From: Microbulbifer variabilis
GTDB taxonomy: Bacteria > Pseudomonadota > Gammaproteobacteria > Pseudomonadales > Cellvibrionaceae
DNA: 64,000 bases
Direction of reading: 5' to 3'
Assembly (NCBI RefSeq): GCF_020524905.1
Contig: NZ_JAIVKI010000017.1
Location: 49,065 to 113,064 of the forward strand
Under the pieces are notes generated by a model that worked only from the letters and a program-made list of their open reading frames with translations, was not told the origin of the DNA and did no database searches. The translations under genes and the position numbers were made by a program. Shown here in pieces: positions 49,156-58,294 of this stretch (position 1 is its first letter; each line of letters begins with the position of its first letter).

Positions 49156-49803
49156 TTATACCGTATCTGGAGAGCGCAATAGCTTTGTGCGCATACGTTC
49201 CTCTCGGTGTAAATCTCTCTGGCTAGGTTTTGGGACTTTTCTGGTCCCTTGCTCATCCACTACCCAACTAAAGTTTCTACGTTCGGAGGCGACTGATTTT
49301 TGTAGTAGGGTGAGCCCTTGCAATAAGGCTTCGGGACGTGGAGGGCAGCCGGGTACGTACACATCGACGGGCAAGAATTTATCGACTCCCTGCACCACGC
49401 TGTATATATCGTACATGCCTCCAGAATTGGCACAGGAACCCATGGAAATAACCCAACGGGGTTCAATCATCTGTTCATAAAGGCGCTGTACCACTGGCGC
49501 CATTTTTAAGAATACGGTGCCGGAAATTACAATAAGATCAGCTTGTCTTGGCGTTGCACGAATCACTTCCGCGCCGAAGCGAGATATATCGTGGCGACTG
49601 GTAAATGCGGTGGCCATTTCCACATAACAACAGGAGAGCCCGAAGTTAAATGGCCAAAGTGAATTAGAGCGCCCCCAGGCTACCAACTCTTCTAATTTAG
49701 CGAGTAGGACATTCTTTTGCAGGTCTTCCTCCATCTCGACGCTATCTGTCTTACGTGAGTCGGAGGCAATGACATCGTCGGCTTTACTCAGCTTCCAGCG
49801 CAT
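49156..49803 (-). CDS. nuoB: NADH-quinone oxidoreductase subunit B
   Basis: 215 residues. Cluster N2 ligands: [10 protein letters not shown] (adjacent cysteines), [10 protein letters not shown] and [12 protein letters not shown]2 is the last iron-sulfur cluster before quinone. The first ~30 residues are polar and variable, so the exact start is less certain. It lies 18 bases after nuoA. Confidence 0.94.
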   Translation of the reverse strand: MRWKLSKADDVIASDSRKTDSVEMEEDLQKNVLLAKLEELVAWGRSNSLWPFNFGLSCCYVEMATAFTSRHDISRFGAEVIRATPRQADLIVISGTVFLKMAPVVQRLYEQMIEPRWVISMGSCANSGGMYDIYSVVQGVDKFLPVDVYVPGCPPRPEALLQGLTLLQKSVASERRNFSWVVDEQGTRKVPKPSQRDLHREERMRTKLLRSPDTV

Positions 49804-49821
49804 GCTCTTTCCAGATTTTCT

Positions 49822-50235
49822 TTATTGATGATTTTTGCGATTGATCAGGCTTTTCTGCTTTCCTCCCCACTCCAAGGCACCTAGGCGCCAGAGATAGATC
49901 AATCCCACCAGTAGAATGATGATAAATACGCTGGCTTCGATAAAGCCGAGTAGTCCAGTTTCAAAGAAAGCAATTGACCAGCTGAATAGATAGACCGCTT
50001 CTAGGTCAAACACGATGAATAAAATGGCAACCAGATAGTAAGCAACGGATATTCGTAACCGAGCACTGCCCTGCGAAATAATGCCAGACTCAAAGGGTTC
50101 ATCAGTGGCAGGGTCTCTTCTCTTTTGACCCAGAAAATAGGAGAGACTAAGCATTAACACGATTAATGCGAGCACAGCGAGGCAATAAACAACCAGAGGC
50201 CATACTATCGGGTTGAGCTGTTCTGGGTAGTTCAA
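49822..50235 (-). CDS. nuoA: NADH-quinone oxidoreductase subunit A
   Basis: 137 residues, three transmembrane helices; PFESGI, SARLRISVAYYLVAILFIVFDLEAVYLF is the family core (positions ~44-80). First gene of the nuo operon. The start appears to be TTG at 50235 with GGGTGAAAG upstream; no ATG gives the proper N-terminus. TTG may keep translation low or may be compensated by the strong upstream purine run. Confidence 0.92.
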   Translation of the reverse strand: MNYPEQLNPIVWPLVVYCLAVLALIVLMLSLSYFLGQKRRDPATDEPFESGIISQGSARLRISVAYYLVAILFIVFDLEAVYLFSWSIAFFETGLLGFIEASVFIIILLVGLIYLWRLGALEWGGKQKSLINRKNHQ

Positions 50236-50700
50236 CGTCTTTCACCCCGTTTTTCTATTGGGCCTGGCCCGAATTGATCCTTAATACCACCGTGAGAATA
50301 CTGAACAAATAATACTTGGTGGGGACGCTTTCTCTGCGGGTGAAAGCGAATTGGACAGTAAGTTTTTATTCTTGGATTGGCATCTGTTTCAATGGATATT
50401 ATTTAAAATCTAAAAACCTTGTCCGGCCGTTCACTGTTTATAAGGCCTAGCTGTAGATTGCGCCAGTGCCACTAAGGAACGTTTACTTCTTACGACTTTG
50501 CTTTTTATTAGCTGGGATTCTGTAACAATTAACGTCAGTGGCTAAGAGGCTTCACATTTTTTCCGCAAATGGAAATATTTGAAGGTCTCAATTGATAAAT
50601 AAATGAGTGAAGAGACGATATTTGAAAGGGAGTCGGGGGCAGCCTGAGTAATGAAATTGTAATAAATAAGGGGGCAGAATCACCTTATTTTCAATAATAA
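50236..50700. other. Leader of the nuo operon
   Basis: About 465 bases, AT-rich, with no credible gene; must hold the nuo promoter on the minus strand. I see no convincing sigma-70 pair or ArcA/FNR site by eye. It borders the valS remnant, so the right part may be integration debris. Confidence 0.45.
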
Positions 50701-50704
50701 AAAC

Positions 50705-51330
50705 TGATCAACATAACGGTTGCTGATTCACCGGCTTCCAGCCAGGTGATCGCCTTAAGGTAGGCAAGTTTGGTTGGCAGGCTTTACGCCTGAACTAGCA
50801 ACTCTCTATCACGTGCAGAGCCATTGCGCAGAATCAACGGAATTTTCTTCGTCGGGGAAATATTCATTTCACAGAAAATATTACGCATCCCTTCGATGGT
50901 TTGCTTCAGCCAAACGATAGCCGCTTCCGTCTCTTCATCGATTTTGTTGGCGCTGGGCTCTGGGTACTGCTGCAGCATGATGATTTCGACCTAGGCGCCG
51001 GCCAGGGTTTTTACGCGCTGCCAGGTTTCCTTGGTGATATAAGACATCAGCGGGTGCGCCAAGCGCAAAATATTTTCCAGTACGCGGATCAGAATACGTC
51101 GGGTGTCTTTCTTCACTACGTTGGGCGCGTTGTCATCCCAGAATACTGGCTTAGACAGCTCAAGGTACCAGCTACAGCATTCGCTTCAGACAAAGTCATA
51201 GAGCGTCTGGGAGGCGAGGTCGAAGCGGTAGCTGTCCATGGCTTTGCATACGCTAATCTCGGTGCGTTGTAGCTGGGAGATAATCCAGAGATCGGCGATG
51301 GTCAGTTTATAGTTGCTACCGCCTTACTTT
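50705..51330 (-). pseudogene. valS: Decayed C-terminal fragment of valyl-tRNA synthetase
   Basis: Reading the minus strand, the translated pieces [76 protein letters not shown], then QQYPEPSANKIDEETEAAIVWLK, EMNISPTKKIPL, ARDRELLVQA and KAITWLEAGE follow the ValS C-terminal order (roughly the last 240 residues). Two in-frame stops interrupt it: TGA in place of Trp after YDFV and TAA after VQA. The catalytic domain is absent. It abuts the first intron-like element, so it marks the distal edge of the cassette array. An intact valS must be elsewhere. Confidence 0.82.
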
Positions 51331-51397
51331 GCGGTGCGCGATAGCACCTTCGGTGGAGGCCACCCTTTTTGTTGTCAGAATGTACAACAGCAACTTG

Positions 51398-51925
51398 GTA
51401 CGCCCAGCATGGGCGTGAACTAATGGGGTAAAAGTCTCCTGTGGGAAGATCACCGTTTAGTGGTTTCCATTAAGTGAAAGTTCACGTTCTTATCTGGGGA
51501 GATTTGTTTAGCTTGCTGCTCTGAAGCTATCAGCGTGGCCGCTGACTAGTAAATAGACCCAACTCGCTAGCCACCATCGCGGGGATAGAGAAAAAGTGGT
51601 GGAACACAGCAGCGCCTCGGTCAGCAATGATCAAGGTGATTAAACAGAAGTCAGTAGACGGCTAGTAGCCAAATGCCAATTTGAATATCTTAGACAGGGC
51701 GAAGGCCTGAACCCAAATCTATGAGTTAAAAGGTAGGGTTAGCCTGCGATCTATTTCCAGTTGGATAAAGTTGAGGTAGCGCACTGACATAACACTTAAC
51801 TCAAATGAAACGCTACTGGACACTATCGTTATGTAGATATTCATTATGGATAGGGAGCCGCCTATTACGGACCCGGACGATGGGTGGTGTGGCGGCCGGT
51901 AGCTAGAAACTACCGGTTACCCGAT
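51398..51925 (+). ncRNA. Group II intron-like element, copy 1
   Basis: Starts GTACGCCCAG after CTTG and ends CCGAT before TTATGC. Contains GGGTAAAAGTC near the 5' end, domain V-like hairpin 51857-51893 (GCCGCC...GGGTGGT) and domain VI-like hairpin with bulged A at -7. About 190 bases of the usual 5' domain are missing (between the TTCCATTAA and GTGAAAGTTC segments), so it is probably inactive. Removing it would join CTTG to TTATGC, an attC core. Confidence 0.7.
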
Positions 51926-51981
51926 TTATGCGCCTGTCCCTGCCTAATCACAGCGACATCTATGTGGTTACTAAATAGTGC

Positions 51982-52227
51982 TTATTTACGATTAGCCCAC
52001 GGAGATTTATTTTCAAAAGTTGAGATATACAGATTTTCGACTTTATCTCGCGCCCACTGGGTTTTGCGTAAAAACTTGAGCGAAGACTTAATTGATGGGT
52101 CGCTCTTAAAGCAATTGATATGAATCCTATCTGCCAAACCATCCCAGCCATAATACTCCTGCAAACGTGTAACAACTTTCTCAAGAGTAATGCCATGTAG
52201 CGGATTATTTGCTTGTTCTTTACTCAT
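51982..52227 (-). CDS. VF530/DUF2132 family small DNA-binding-like protein, copy A
   Basis: 81 residues ([29 protein letters not shown], then [20 protein letters not shown]). This is the VF530 family, a small helical protein known from Vibrio and other gammaproteobacteria, of unknown role and proposed to bind nucleic acid. The stop lies 57 bases beyond the intron-like 3' end. A second nearly identical copy sits at 58818-59063 with the same flanks. Start ATG 52227. Confidence 0.85.
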   Translation of the reverse strand: MSKEQANNPLHGITLEKVVTRLQEYYGWDGLADRIHINCFKSDPSIKSSLKFLRKTQWARDKVENLYISTFENKSPWANRK

Positions 52228-52259
52228 TCTTCAATCAATACTCTATGTTTAATGACGCA

Positions 52260-52958
52260 TAATGCCGCGGGCACGGGCGTGAACTATTGGTGTGAAAATC
52301 CCCTGCAGGAAGTTCACCGTTTAATGGGTTCCATTAAATGCTAACTACTAGCGAATGGCAAATGCAACACCGTGAGGTCTTGTTGAGAGGAAGCCGCTAG
52401 CAAATCTACGAGCTGACGAACAGAAACACCCTAAGGCTGAGCTTGGAGACGAGGTGGCCGGAGGTACCGAAGCGATGTGATCTAACGGGTAGAGTCAATG
52501 ATGCAGCTGTGTAGTGAAAGTTCACGCTCTTACCAAGGGAGATCTGTTTAGCTTGCTGCTGTGAAGCTGTCAGCGTGGTCGCTGACGCCCAGCCCGCTAG
52601 CTACCATCACGGGGAAGGAAAATAGTGGTGGAATACAGTAGCGCTTCGGTCAGTAATTGACCAAGGTGAATAAACAGAAGTCAGCCGGCGGCATAGTAGC
52701 TTAATGCCAAGATTAATACCTTGGACAGGGTGAAGGCCTGAACCCAAAATCCACGAGTTAAAAGATAGGGCTAGCCAACCGATATGTTTCCAGTCAGATC
52801 AAGTTGAGGTGGCGCACTGCCAGGATACTCAACTCAAATGAGGAGCTGCTCGACAGTATCGTTGGGTAGAGATTCATTACGGATAGGGAGCCACCCATTG
52901 TGGACCCGCACGATGGGTGGTGTGGGGGTCGGTAGCTAGAAACTACTGGCTACCTGAT
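52260..52958 (+). ncRNA. Group II intron-like element, copy 2 (long form)
   Basis: About 699 bases. 5' end reads TAATGCCGCGGGC in place of GTACGCCCAGC, so its start is altered. It has the 5' CTAACTACTAGCGAATGGCA segment, the CGAGCTGACGAACAGAAAC segment, the GAAGTCAGCCGGCGGCATAG segment, domain V-like hairpin (GCCACCC/GGGTGGT, 2-base bulge) and domain VI-like hairpin ending CTGAT. In domain V it carries A where others have G, opposite U, a compensatory change shared with copy 3. Confidence 0.7.
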
Positions 52959-52982
52959 TCAGTTGAAAACCCTATTAGAGCC

Positions 52983-53222
52983 TCATTGCTTTGAGGCCCA
53001 AATTGCCAACCTATGCATGATAGCCTTCTGTGATATTTTGTCTTCTTGAAGCGGTTGAATTAATTTATCGTGAACTAAAAGACGATAAATATATTCGAGT
53101 TTCTCGTGAGCTGAATCGGTAGCTTCGAATTCGACAACTCCTCGTTTGGTTCCATATGCAGTACCAAGTGCTATAGCCTTTTTCACCAACTCTTTTTCGT
53201 TTTTTAGTTTCTTCATTATCAT
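52983..53222 (-). CDS. Small cassette protein resembling DUF5062
   Basis: 79 residues, Lys/Glu-rich, mostly helical (KNEKELVKKAIALGTAYGTKRGVVEFE, then EYIYRLLVHDKLIQPLQED, MHRLAIWASK). It recalls the DUF5062 family of Vibrio-type bacteria; I cannot confirm this. No signal peptide. Alternate start is ATG 53216. Stop 24 bases from the intron-like 3' end. Confidence 0.65.
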   Translation of the reverse strand: MIMKKLKNEKELVKKAIALGTAYGTKRGVVEFEATDSAHEKLEYIYRLLVHDKLIQPLQEDKISQKAIMHRLAIWASKQ

Positions 53223-53249
53223 GTCTCAAAAAGGTCGTCGATATTAGAC

Positions 53250-53344
53250 ACTTAACGCCCGGAGACTACTGGTGCCTTTTTTGTCAAGATTTTGGCAAAA
53301 AAAGTGATAGTGGCCGGAGGTCAATTTGCAGGCGCTTGTTACGC
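53250..53344. other. attC-like site (of the cassette with gene 54047-54934)
   Basis: ACTTAAC (53250-53256, reverse complement GTTAAGT, a perfect GTTRRRY) bounds one side and CTTGTTACGC the other. Between them are imperfect inverted segments, including CTTTTTTGTC facing GGCAAAAAAAG. It overlaps the first bases of intron-like copy 3. Confidence 0.75.
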
Positions 53345-54046
53345 CCAGCATGGGTTTGAACTGATGAGGTGAAAGTTCTCAGTAGGAAGATCCCCGTTTA
53401 ATGGTTTCCATTAAATGCTAACTACTAGCGAATAGCAACTGAAACACCGCGAGGTTTTGGGGGGAGAAAGCCTCTAGCAAAGCTACGAGCTGACGAACGA
53501 GAATATCCTATAAGGCTTATCCTGGAGGCGAGGTGGCCAAGGATTCCGAAGCTGGGTAATCTAACGAGGAGAGTCAATGATGCAGTTGTGTAGAGAAAGT
53601 TCACGCTCTTATCTGGGGAGATCTGTTTCACTTTATGCTGTGAAGCTGTCAGTGTGGTCGCTGGCTCATAAGTAGGCCCAGCCCGCTAGCCACTATCGCG
53701 GGGATAGACAAAAATTGTGGAACACAGTAGCGCCTCAATCGGTAATGACCAGGGTAATTCAACAGAAGTCAGAAGACGGCAAAGTAGCCCAGCGCCAAGA
53801 TTAATACCTTGGACAGGGTGAAGGCCTGAACTCAAAATCCACGAGTTAAAAGATAGGGCTAGCCAACCGATATGTTTCCAGTCAGATCAAGTTGAGGTGG
53901 CGCACTGCCAGGATACTCAACTCAGATGAAGAGCTGCTCGACAGTATCGTTGGGTAGAGATTCATTACGGATAGGGAGCCACCCATTGTGGACCCGCACG
54001 ATGGGTGGTGTGGGGGTCGGTAGCCAGAAACTATTGGCTACCTGAT
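53339..54046 (+). ncRNA. Group II intron-like element, copy 3 (long form)
   Basis: About 708 bases, the longest copy. Starts TTACGCCCAG after GCGCTTG and ends CCTGAT directly before TTAGCTC, where TTA is the stop codon of the adjacent minus-strand gene. Joining the flanks gives GCGCTTG+TTAGCTC, identical in form to the uninterrupted attC end at 55064-55077. Domain V-like and VI-like hairpins intact. Confidence 0.75.
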
Positions 54047-54934
54047 TTAGCTCTTTCCTATCAGATATTCTAGGTGCCTCTTATCTGTGCCACAGCAACC
54101 ACCTAAAACTTTAACCCCATAATTGGAATGTAAACTTATCATTGCACTACCCCACTCATGAATATCATCAATCTGTACAATACTTGCGAGCTCTAGTTCT
54201 TGGTGAGATAGCGAAGAAGCATTTGCTTGAACACCAAGTAATCTACCACAAGGCACCTTATCTAATTTGATATATTTAGGGTGTACGCAGTTAATAAAGT
54301 AGCCAAGTGGTTTCTTTGATGTTAGCAGTTCATCTATTTCAGAGATTGCTATATGAAGAGGAGTACCATCTAACAAGTTACTTTGATCATCAAGTACAAA
54401 GCTAATAATAAAGGGCTTAGGTTGCCTTGACATTAAAATAGCTAGACCAAGTGCTTCTGATAAGCTTGGTAGCGTAACGGCCATGAGATAATCAACATCT
54501 GTATTTGAAAACTCATTAACCTGCCAAGAATGAAAATATTGAGCTTCAGAAATAGAAAGTGATTGCTCAGGCCTATAACAGTCATTTTTACAGCCAATGA
54601 GACCGCCGACTTTAATATTATGAACAGTTTCAGGAATCAATGAACGAATAAATGTAACAGAATCTTGATTGATACATTCTGGAAATCCAGATGCTAATAC
54701 ACGTTCATAATTAGCTCTCCATGTTGGAGCTGCAATTAGTAAAGGAAGGCTAGCTTGAATAGCTAAGTAAATATATTCATTGTAGATCTTGGCTAAAGAT
54801 GATCTGCCAATTGGACTATAGATAAGATGAGTATTTATAAGATTTTCATCAAGACTGACCTCTGGCATCTCACGCAGCCGCTCAACTACCGCCGCCTCTG
54901 ACAATATAAAATCTTGACTAAGGAAATCGTGCAT
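54047..54934 (-). CDS. Homocysteine S-methyltransferase-like protein
   Basis: 295 residues from ATG 54934 (frame open to 54955). TIM-barrel methyltransferase signs: THLIYSPIG, ANYERVLASGF, and the zinc ligands GGCCGTDKRHLEYL near the C-terminus (with NCVHP as the first Cys). The family transfers methyl from S-methylmethionine or betaine to homocysteine. Unusually large cargo for a cassette; an integron carrying a metabolic gene with its stop codon fused to the attC site. A specific substrate is not assignable. Confidence 0.8.
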   Translation of the reverse strand: MHDFLSQDFILSEAAVVERLREMPEVSLDENLINTHLIYSPIGRSSLAKIYNEYIYLAIQASLPLLIAAPTWRANYERVLASGFPECINQDSVTFIRSLIPETVHNIKVGGLIGCKNDCYRPEQSLSISEAQYFHSWQVNEFSNTDVDYLMAVTLPSLSEALGLAILMSRQPKPFIISFVLDDQSNLLDGTPLHIAISEIDELLTSKKPLGYFINCVHPKYIKLDKVPCGRLLGVQANASSLSHQELELASIVQIDDIHEWGSAMISLHSNYGVKVLGGCCGTDKRHLEYLIGKS

Positions 54935-54953
54935 AAAAATCCCGGTTAAATAC

Positions 54954-55076
54954 AATTAACGCCGTGCTCAGTCTCAGCCTCAGCACGCTGCGGGCGCATT
55001 GTCCGAAATAATAGGCGCGCAGCGACCGCGCAAAAGGTGCCCACAGTAAGCTGAGGACTACAGCGCATTGTTAGCT
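54954..55076. other. Intact attC-like site without intron element
   Basis: AATTAACGCC at the left and GCGCATTGTTAGCT at the right, with several inverted segments (CTCAGC near 54973 facing GCTGAG at 55050). The right end contains the TTA that is the stop codon of the neighbouring gene. This is the uninterrupted form against which the intron-bearing copies can be compared. Confidence 0.78.
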
Positions 55077-55286
55077 TTTTCGCCTACTTAACCAAGCAGC
55101 ACCAACTATAGAAAGTAAAAGCCACCCTGACATTACGATGTTGAAATTACGCTGTTGATCTGCTTCAGAATTATAGAGCCTGAAATCTGCCAGGCTCAGG
55201 GCCCATCCAGCCAAATACACTAAGAAGAAATAGGCAAGGCTGATACAAACAAAAGCGACGATAAACCAAAGTAATTTTTTCATCAT
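55071..55286 (-). CDS. Two-helix membrane protein, candidate Tae4 immunity partner
   Basis: 71 residues with two hydrophobic helices (~5-32 and ~52-66) and a short polar loop between. It overlaps the Tae4-like gene by 4 bases and lacks an attC between, so both move as one cassette. Known Tai4 proteins are periplasmic; this one would be a membrane-embedded, possibly new, immunity type. Function is inferred from position only. Confidence 0.6.
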   Translation of the reverse strand: MMKKLLWFIVAFVCISLAYFFLVYLAGWALSLADFRLYNSEADQQRNFNIVMSGWLLLSIVGAAWLSRRKS

Positions 55287-55777
55287 GCTACCGGAAAGAA
55301 CCTTATTTTCTTAGATTTACCTAAGTCAGACCAAATACTTGGAATAACTATATTGAATCTTGTGCGAAAATATGAACCAATTCCAGTCATGGCTCTACCA
55401 TTCCAGAGATCGATATGATCTCCACCACTACCATCACCACGGAGGTAGTAATCTTCAAAGCATATGATTCCTTTCCTCGACTCTACTTTTTTCCTCCAGT
55501 TTTCACCGGTAATATTTTCCGTAACGAGCATATTTGGAATTTTTGATTTTTCGATCCAGTCTGCAAGCTCTGTTGCTGCAAGAATATGTTCTTCCCCAGG
55601 GTGAACCCAACACTTCCTTCCTTTTGGAAAAGTATTGAATTTAATGCCAGATTTTTTCATTGCATGACTTAGCCGAATCGCGCATTGGTTTCCAAAAAGC
55701 TTTTCACCATCCCCGTTCTTTGCATCACATGGATCTTCATTTGGGTAGTTTTTCCATAATCTATCAAAACGTACCAT
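55283..55777 (-). CDS. tae4: Type VI secretion amidase effector, Tae4 family
   Basis: 164 residues. FDRLWKNYPNEDPCD, the catalytic Cys32 in NQCAIRLSHAM, KCWVHPGEEH, ELADWI and the catalytic His121 in GGDHIDLWNGR are the Tae4 (NlpC/P60-like) signature. Such effectors cleave the gamma-D-Glu-mDAP bond of peptidoglycan in rival cells after type VI delivery. No signal peptide, as expected. It is paired with an overlapping membrane protein gene. No type VI machinery lies in this window. Confidence 0.88.
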   Translation of the reverse strand: MVRFDRLWKNYPNEDPCDAKNGDGEKLFGNQCAIRLSHAMKKSGIKFNTFPKGRKCWVHPGEEHILAATELADWIEKSKIPNMLVTENITGENWRKKVESRKGIICFEDYYLRGDGSGGDHIDLWNGRAMTGIGSYFRTRFNIVIPSIWSDLGKSKKIRFFPVA

Positions 55778-55811
55778 TTAACTTCCTTGTTGGTTTGCTA
55801 TTTCCGACTAA

Positions 55812-55906
55812 AGCTAACGCCTACCTCAACCGCCGGTAGCTTTTGTACGGCTTTTTGTACAAGAGGTAACAGTGGCCGGAAGTCAGATTGCAGGCGCCTA
55901 ATACGC
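55812..55906. other. attC-like site
   Basis: AGCTAAC (55812-55818) at one end and GCGCCTAATACGCC at the other, enclosing GCTTTTGTACGGC facing CTTTTTGTACAAG and CCGCCGG/CCGGAAG segments. Right end runs into intron-like copy 4. Confidence 0.68.
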
Positions 55907-56374
55907 CCAGTATGACCGTGGACTAATGGGGTGAAAGTCCCCTGTAGGAGTATCACCGATTAATGGTTTCCATTAAATGCTAACTACTAGCGAATGGCAA
56001 CTGTAATGCCGCGAGGTCTTGTAGGGAGTAGGCCGCTAGTAACAGTCCTACAGAAACATCCTATAGGGCTTAGCTTGGAGGAGAGGTGGCCAAGGACATC
56101 GAAGCCAGGTGATCTAAAGGGTAGAGTCAATGATGCAGTTGTGTAGTGAGAGTTCACGTTCTTATCTGGGGAGACCTGTTTAGCTTGCTGCTGTGATGTT
56201 GTCGGTGTGGCCGTTGGCTCAGAAGTAGCGCACCGCCATGATGCTCTTATCAAATAAAAAACTGCTCGACACTATCGCTGGGTAGAGATTCATAACGGAT
56301 AGGAAACCACCCATTGCGGACCCGCATGATGGGTGGTGTAGGGGGCGGTAGTTAGAGACTACCGCTTACCCGAT
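55901..56374 (+). ncRNA. Group II intron-like element, copy 4 (short form)
   Basis: About 474 bases. Starts ATACGCCCAG and ends CCGAT before TTAAGGC. Lacks the ~220-base middle part between GACTCAKAAGTAG and CGCACYGCCATGA present in long copies; the break lies at GTAG microhomology, as in copies 6 and 7. Domain V-like GGAAACCACCC/GGGTGGT and VI-like stems retained. Confidence 0.68.
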
Positions 56375-56397
56375 TTAAGGCAATAAATACTTTCACA

Positions 56398-56965
56398 TTA
56401 CTCTTCTTTCTCTAAGTGCCTACGAGCTACGCCTATAAAAAATCGCTTCCATATTTTGGTTGATTCGTCGAGCCTAAGAAACTCCTTCACCACCGAACCA
56501 TCGGCTTGCCGCGAATAAACTCCCCTTATAGCAGATACAGGTTCACCATTATTCGGATAGATGCGACCCCTCTAATACAAAATCACCGTTTTCAACTAAA
56601 CCACCAGAGTAATCTATATGATAGCGAGGACTCATCCAGACTTGTCGCCACTTTCCGGTAGCAGGATCTACAAAATTCATCCCTGTTCCAGTACCACCAA
56701 ATATTGACGACCAGTCTTCATGGATAAGACATCCTTGCTCTTTTTTTAAGTAAACTTGATCGGCGATTTTTTTTCCATCTATCGTAAAAAAATCCCAGCG
56801 GCCAACTAAAAAATCCAGGTCGCGGTATGGTGAACGATTTTCACTGCAGACGGGCGTCTGAGGTTGAATTTTCGGTTTAGGGGGAGAGTTGCCGAATACT
56901 ATAGTTGTATATAGAAAAAGAAGTATTGAAATTACAGTGCTTGCCGTTCGAACTAATTTATTCAT
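56398..56965 (-). pseudogene. DUF1579-like exported protein, broken by a +1 frameshift
   Basis: Signal peptide ~1-25. The first part (LDFLVGRWDFFTIDGKK, GCLIHEDWSS, GTGTGMNFVDPATGKWRQVW) is DUF1579-like and reads to LEGSHLSE then stops at 56549. Dropping one G from the GGGG run near 56567 continues as LEGRIYPNNGEPVSAIRG..., RQADGSVVKEFLRL to a stop at 56398, giving about 188 residues. Hence a single-base frameshift; a homopolymer sequencing error is the alternative. Confidence 0.72.
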
Positions 56966-56983
56966 TCTACTCTCATATTTACG

Positions 56984-57061
56984 GTCTAATGCCTCAACAA
57001 CCGGCTGGCTGTATGCCAGTCCGACGCCAAAGGCTTGTAGTTGATTGAATTGGTACGCTCA
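56984..57061. other. attC-like site
   Basis: GTCTAATGCC at the left, TTGGTACGC at the right. TCAACAACCGG at 56994 onward faces TTGTAGTTGA near 57036, with CTGGC/GCCAG inside. Right end is entered by intron-like copy 5. Confidence 0.62.
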
Positions 57062-57500
57062 GCATGGGCGTGGGCTAATGGGATAAAAGTACCCTTTAGG
57101 TAGATCACTATTTAATGGCTTCCATTAAATGCTAACTACTAGCGAAAGGCAACTGCAATACCGCGAGGTCTTGTGGGGAGGAAGCTACTTGCAAAACTAC
57201 GAGCTGACGAAGAGAAACGTCCTATAAGGCTTATTCTGGAGGTGAGGTGGCCAAGGACACCGAAGCTAGGTGATCTAACGGGTAAAGTCAAAGGTGCAGT
57301 TGTGTAATGAAAGTTCATACTCTGAACTGGGGAGTTCTGTTTAATTTACTACAGTGAAGCTGTCAGGGCGGTAATAGACTCATATATGGGCTTAACCAGT
57401 TCGAGACTATCGTTAAGCATATGGATAGGTAACTGCCTATTACGCACCCCCGCGATGGCTGGTGTAATAGCCGGTAACTAGAAACTGCCGGCTACATGAT
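57053..57500 (+). ncRNA. Group II intron-like element, copy 5 (short, diverged)
   Basis: About 448 bases. Starts GTACGCTCAG after ATTG and ends ATGAT before CTTGAGCC. The most degenerate copy: the middle is deleted at a different place from copies 4, 6 and 7, and the domain V-like hairpin has mismatches (AACTGCC/GGCTGGT). Bulged A at -7 and GAT end are kept. Likely dead. Confidence 0.65.
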
Positions 57501-57510
57501 CTTGAGCCAC

Positions 57511-58197
57511 TCAACAACATTGCCAGAGAAACTTACCAATCGTTCCCTCTTTATTTATAAATGCGTATGAAACACCGGAGTCTCCAAAATTGATACTAAA
57601 TGGAACTTCACAGGAATCTAGCTGCATAAGAAGTGACCAATCATCCGTATTTCCGGGAAATTCGTCACCTTGTAGAAAGCTAGGTGTCCCACCAATTTTA
57701 TTTCCTCCCAGCTTATTACAGTATTTTTCATAGTCCTCGTCAGCTAGGTCAAAGCGTTCTGTTTCTGGAATGAACTCTGGGTCTTTTGAGGCTGAAAGAT
57801 CAACAGCTAATTCGATGTCTATTGGGTAAAGACCAGTTTTTCCCTTTACTTCAACAAAGTCCTGTAAAGTTGGTCCAGTGGTGTTATTTCGTACCTTAAT
57901 TTGAGGCTTACCACCCGGTTGAATAATTACTGCATTCTCGCCACCATCTGGCTCCCATGTTCCATCAACGTACTCATCATCATCTGTCATGAAGATATAG
58001 GCCACTTTTCCCTCACAACCTGGGAATAGATCATTTGTAAGTTTGATCTGACAAATAAAGCGCATGGGAGAATCTATTTCAGAGCTTATTGGCCATTGAG
58101 CTTCCTCAAGCCAATTGGGCTGACCGCCAAATTTTGTAACAACATCAGAAATCGGTAGTTCAGTTACTTTGAATTTTATTGTATTCCGAGTAATCAT
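57511..58197 (-). CDS. DUF1963 (YwqG-like) protein
   Basis: 228 residues from ATG 58197, which has AAGGA upstream on the minus strand; the frame runs to 58350 without a better start. FGGQPNWLEEAQWP and GGTPSFLQGDEFP repeat the family motif GGxPxWL, and MQLDS...INFGDSGVSYAFI is its beta-strand core. Function unknown; cytoplasmic. The stop lies 10 bases after the intron-like 3' end. Confidence 0.82.
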   Translation of the reverse strand: MITRNTIKFKVTELPISDVVTKFGGQPNWLEEAQWPISSEIDSPMRFICQIKLTNDLFPGCEGKVAYIFMTDDDEYVDGTWEPDGGENAVIIQPGGKPQIKVRNNTTGPTLQDFVEVKGKTGLYPIDIELAVDLSASKDPEFIPETERFDLADEDYEKYCNKLGGNKIGGTPSFLQGDEFPGNTDDWSLLMQLDSCEVPFSINFGDSGVSYAFINKEGTIGKFLWQCC

Positions 58198-58294
58198 ACT
58201 TATCCTTGTGTACTCTAAACCGTTGCTAATAGGCAGCTGAAACTCAGTGTAGGTTGTCCCGCGGAAGCGGAACGGAGTGTACTTGAGTAACTTG

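Noticed and set aside
58198..58294. attC site between the DUF1963 gene and copy 6, and likewise at 61493-61595
   Set aside because: Only partial core words (CTCTAAAC; CGCCCTGAAC) and weak inverted arms remain; too degenerate to list as features.
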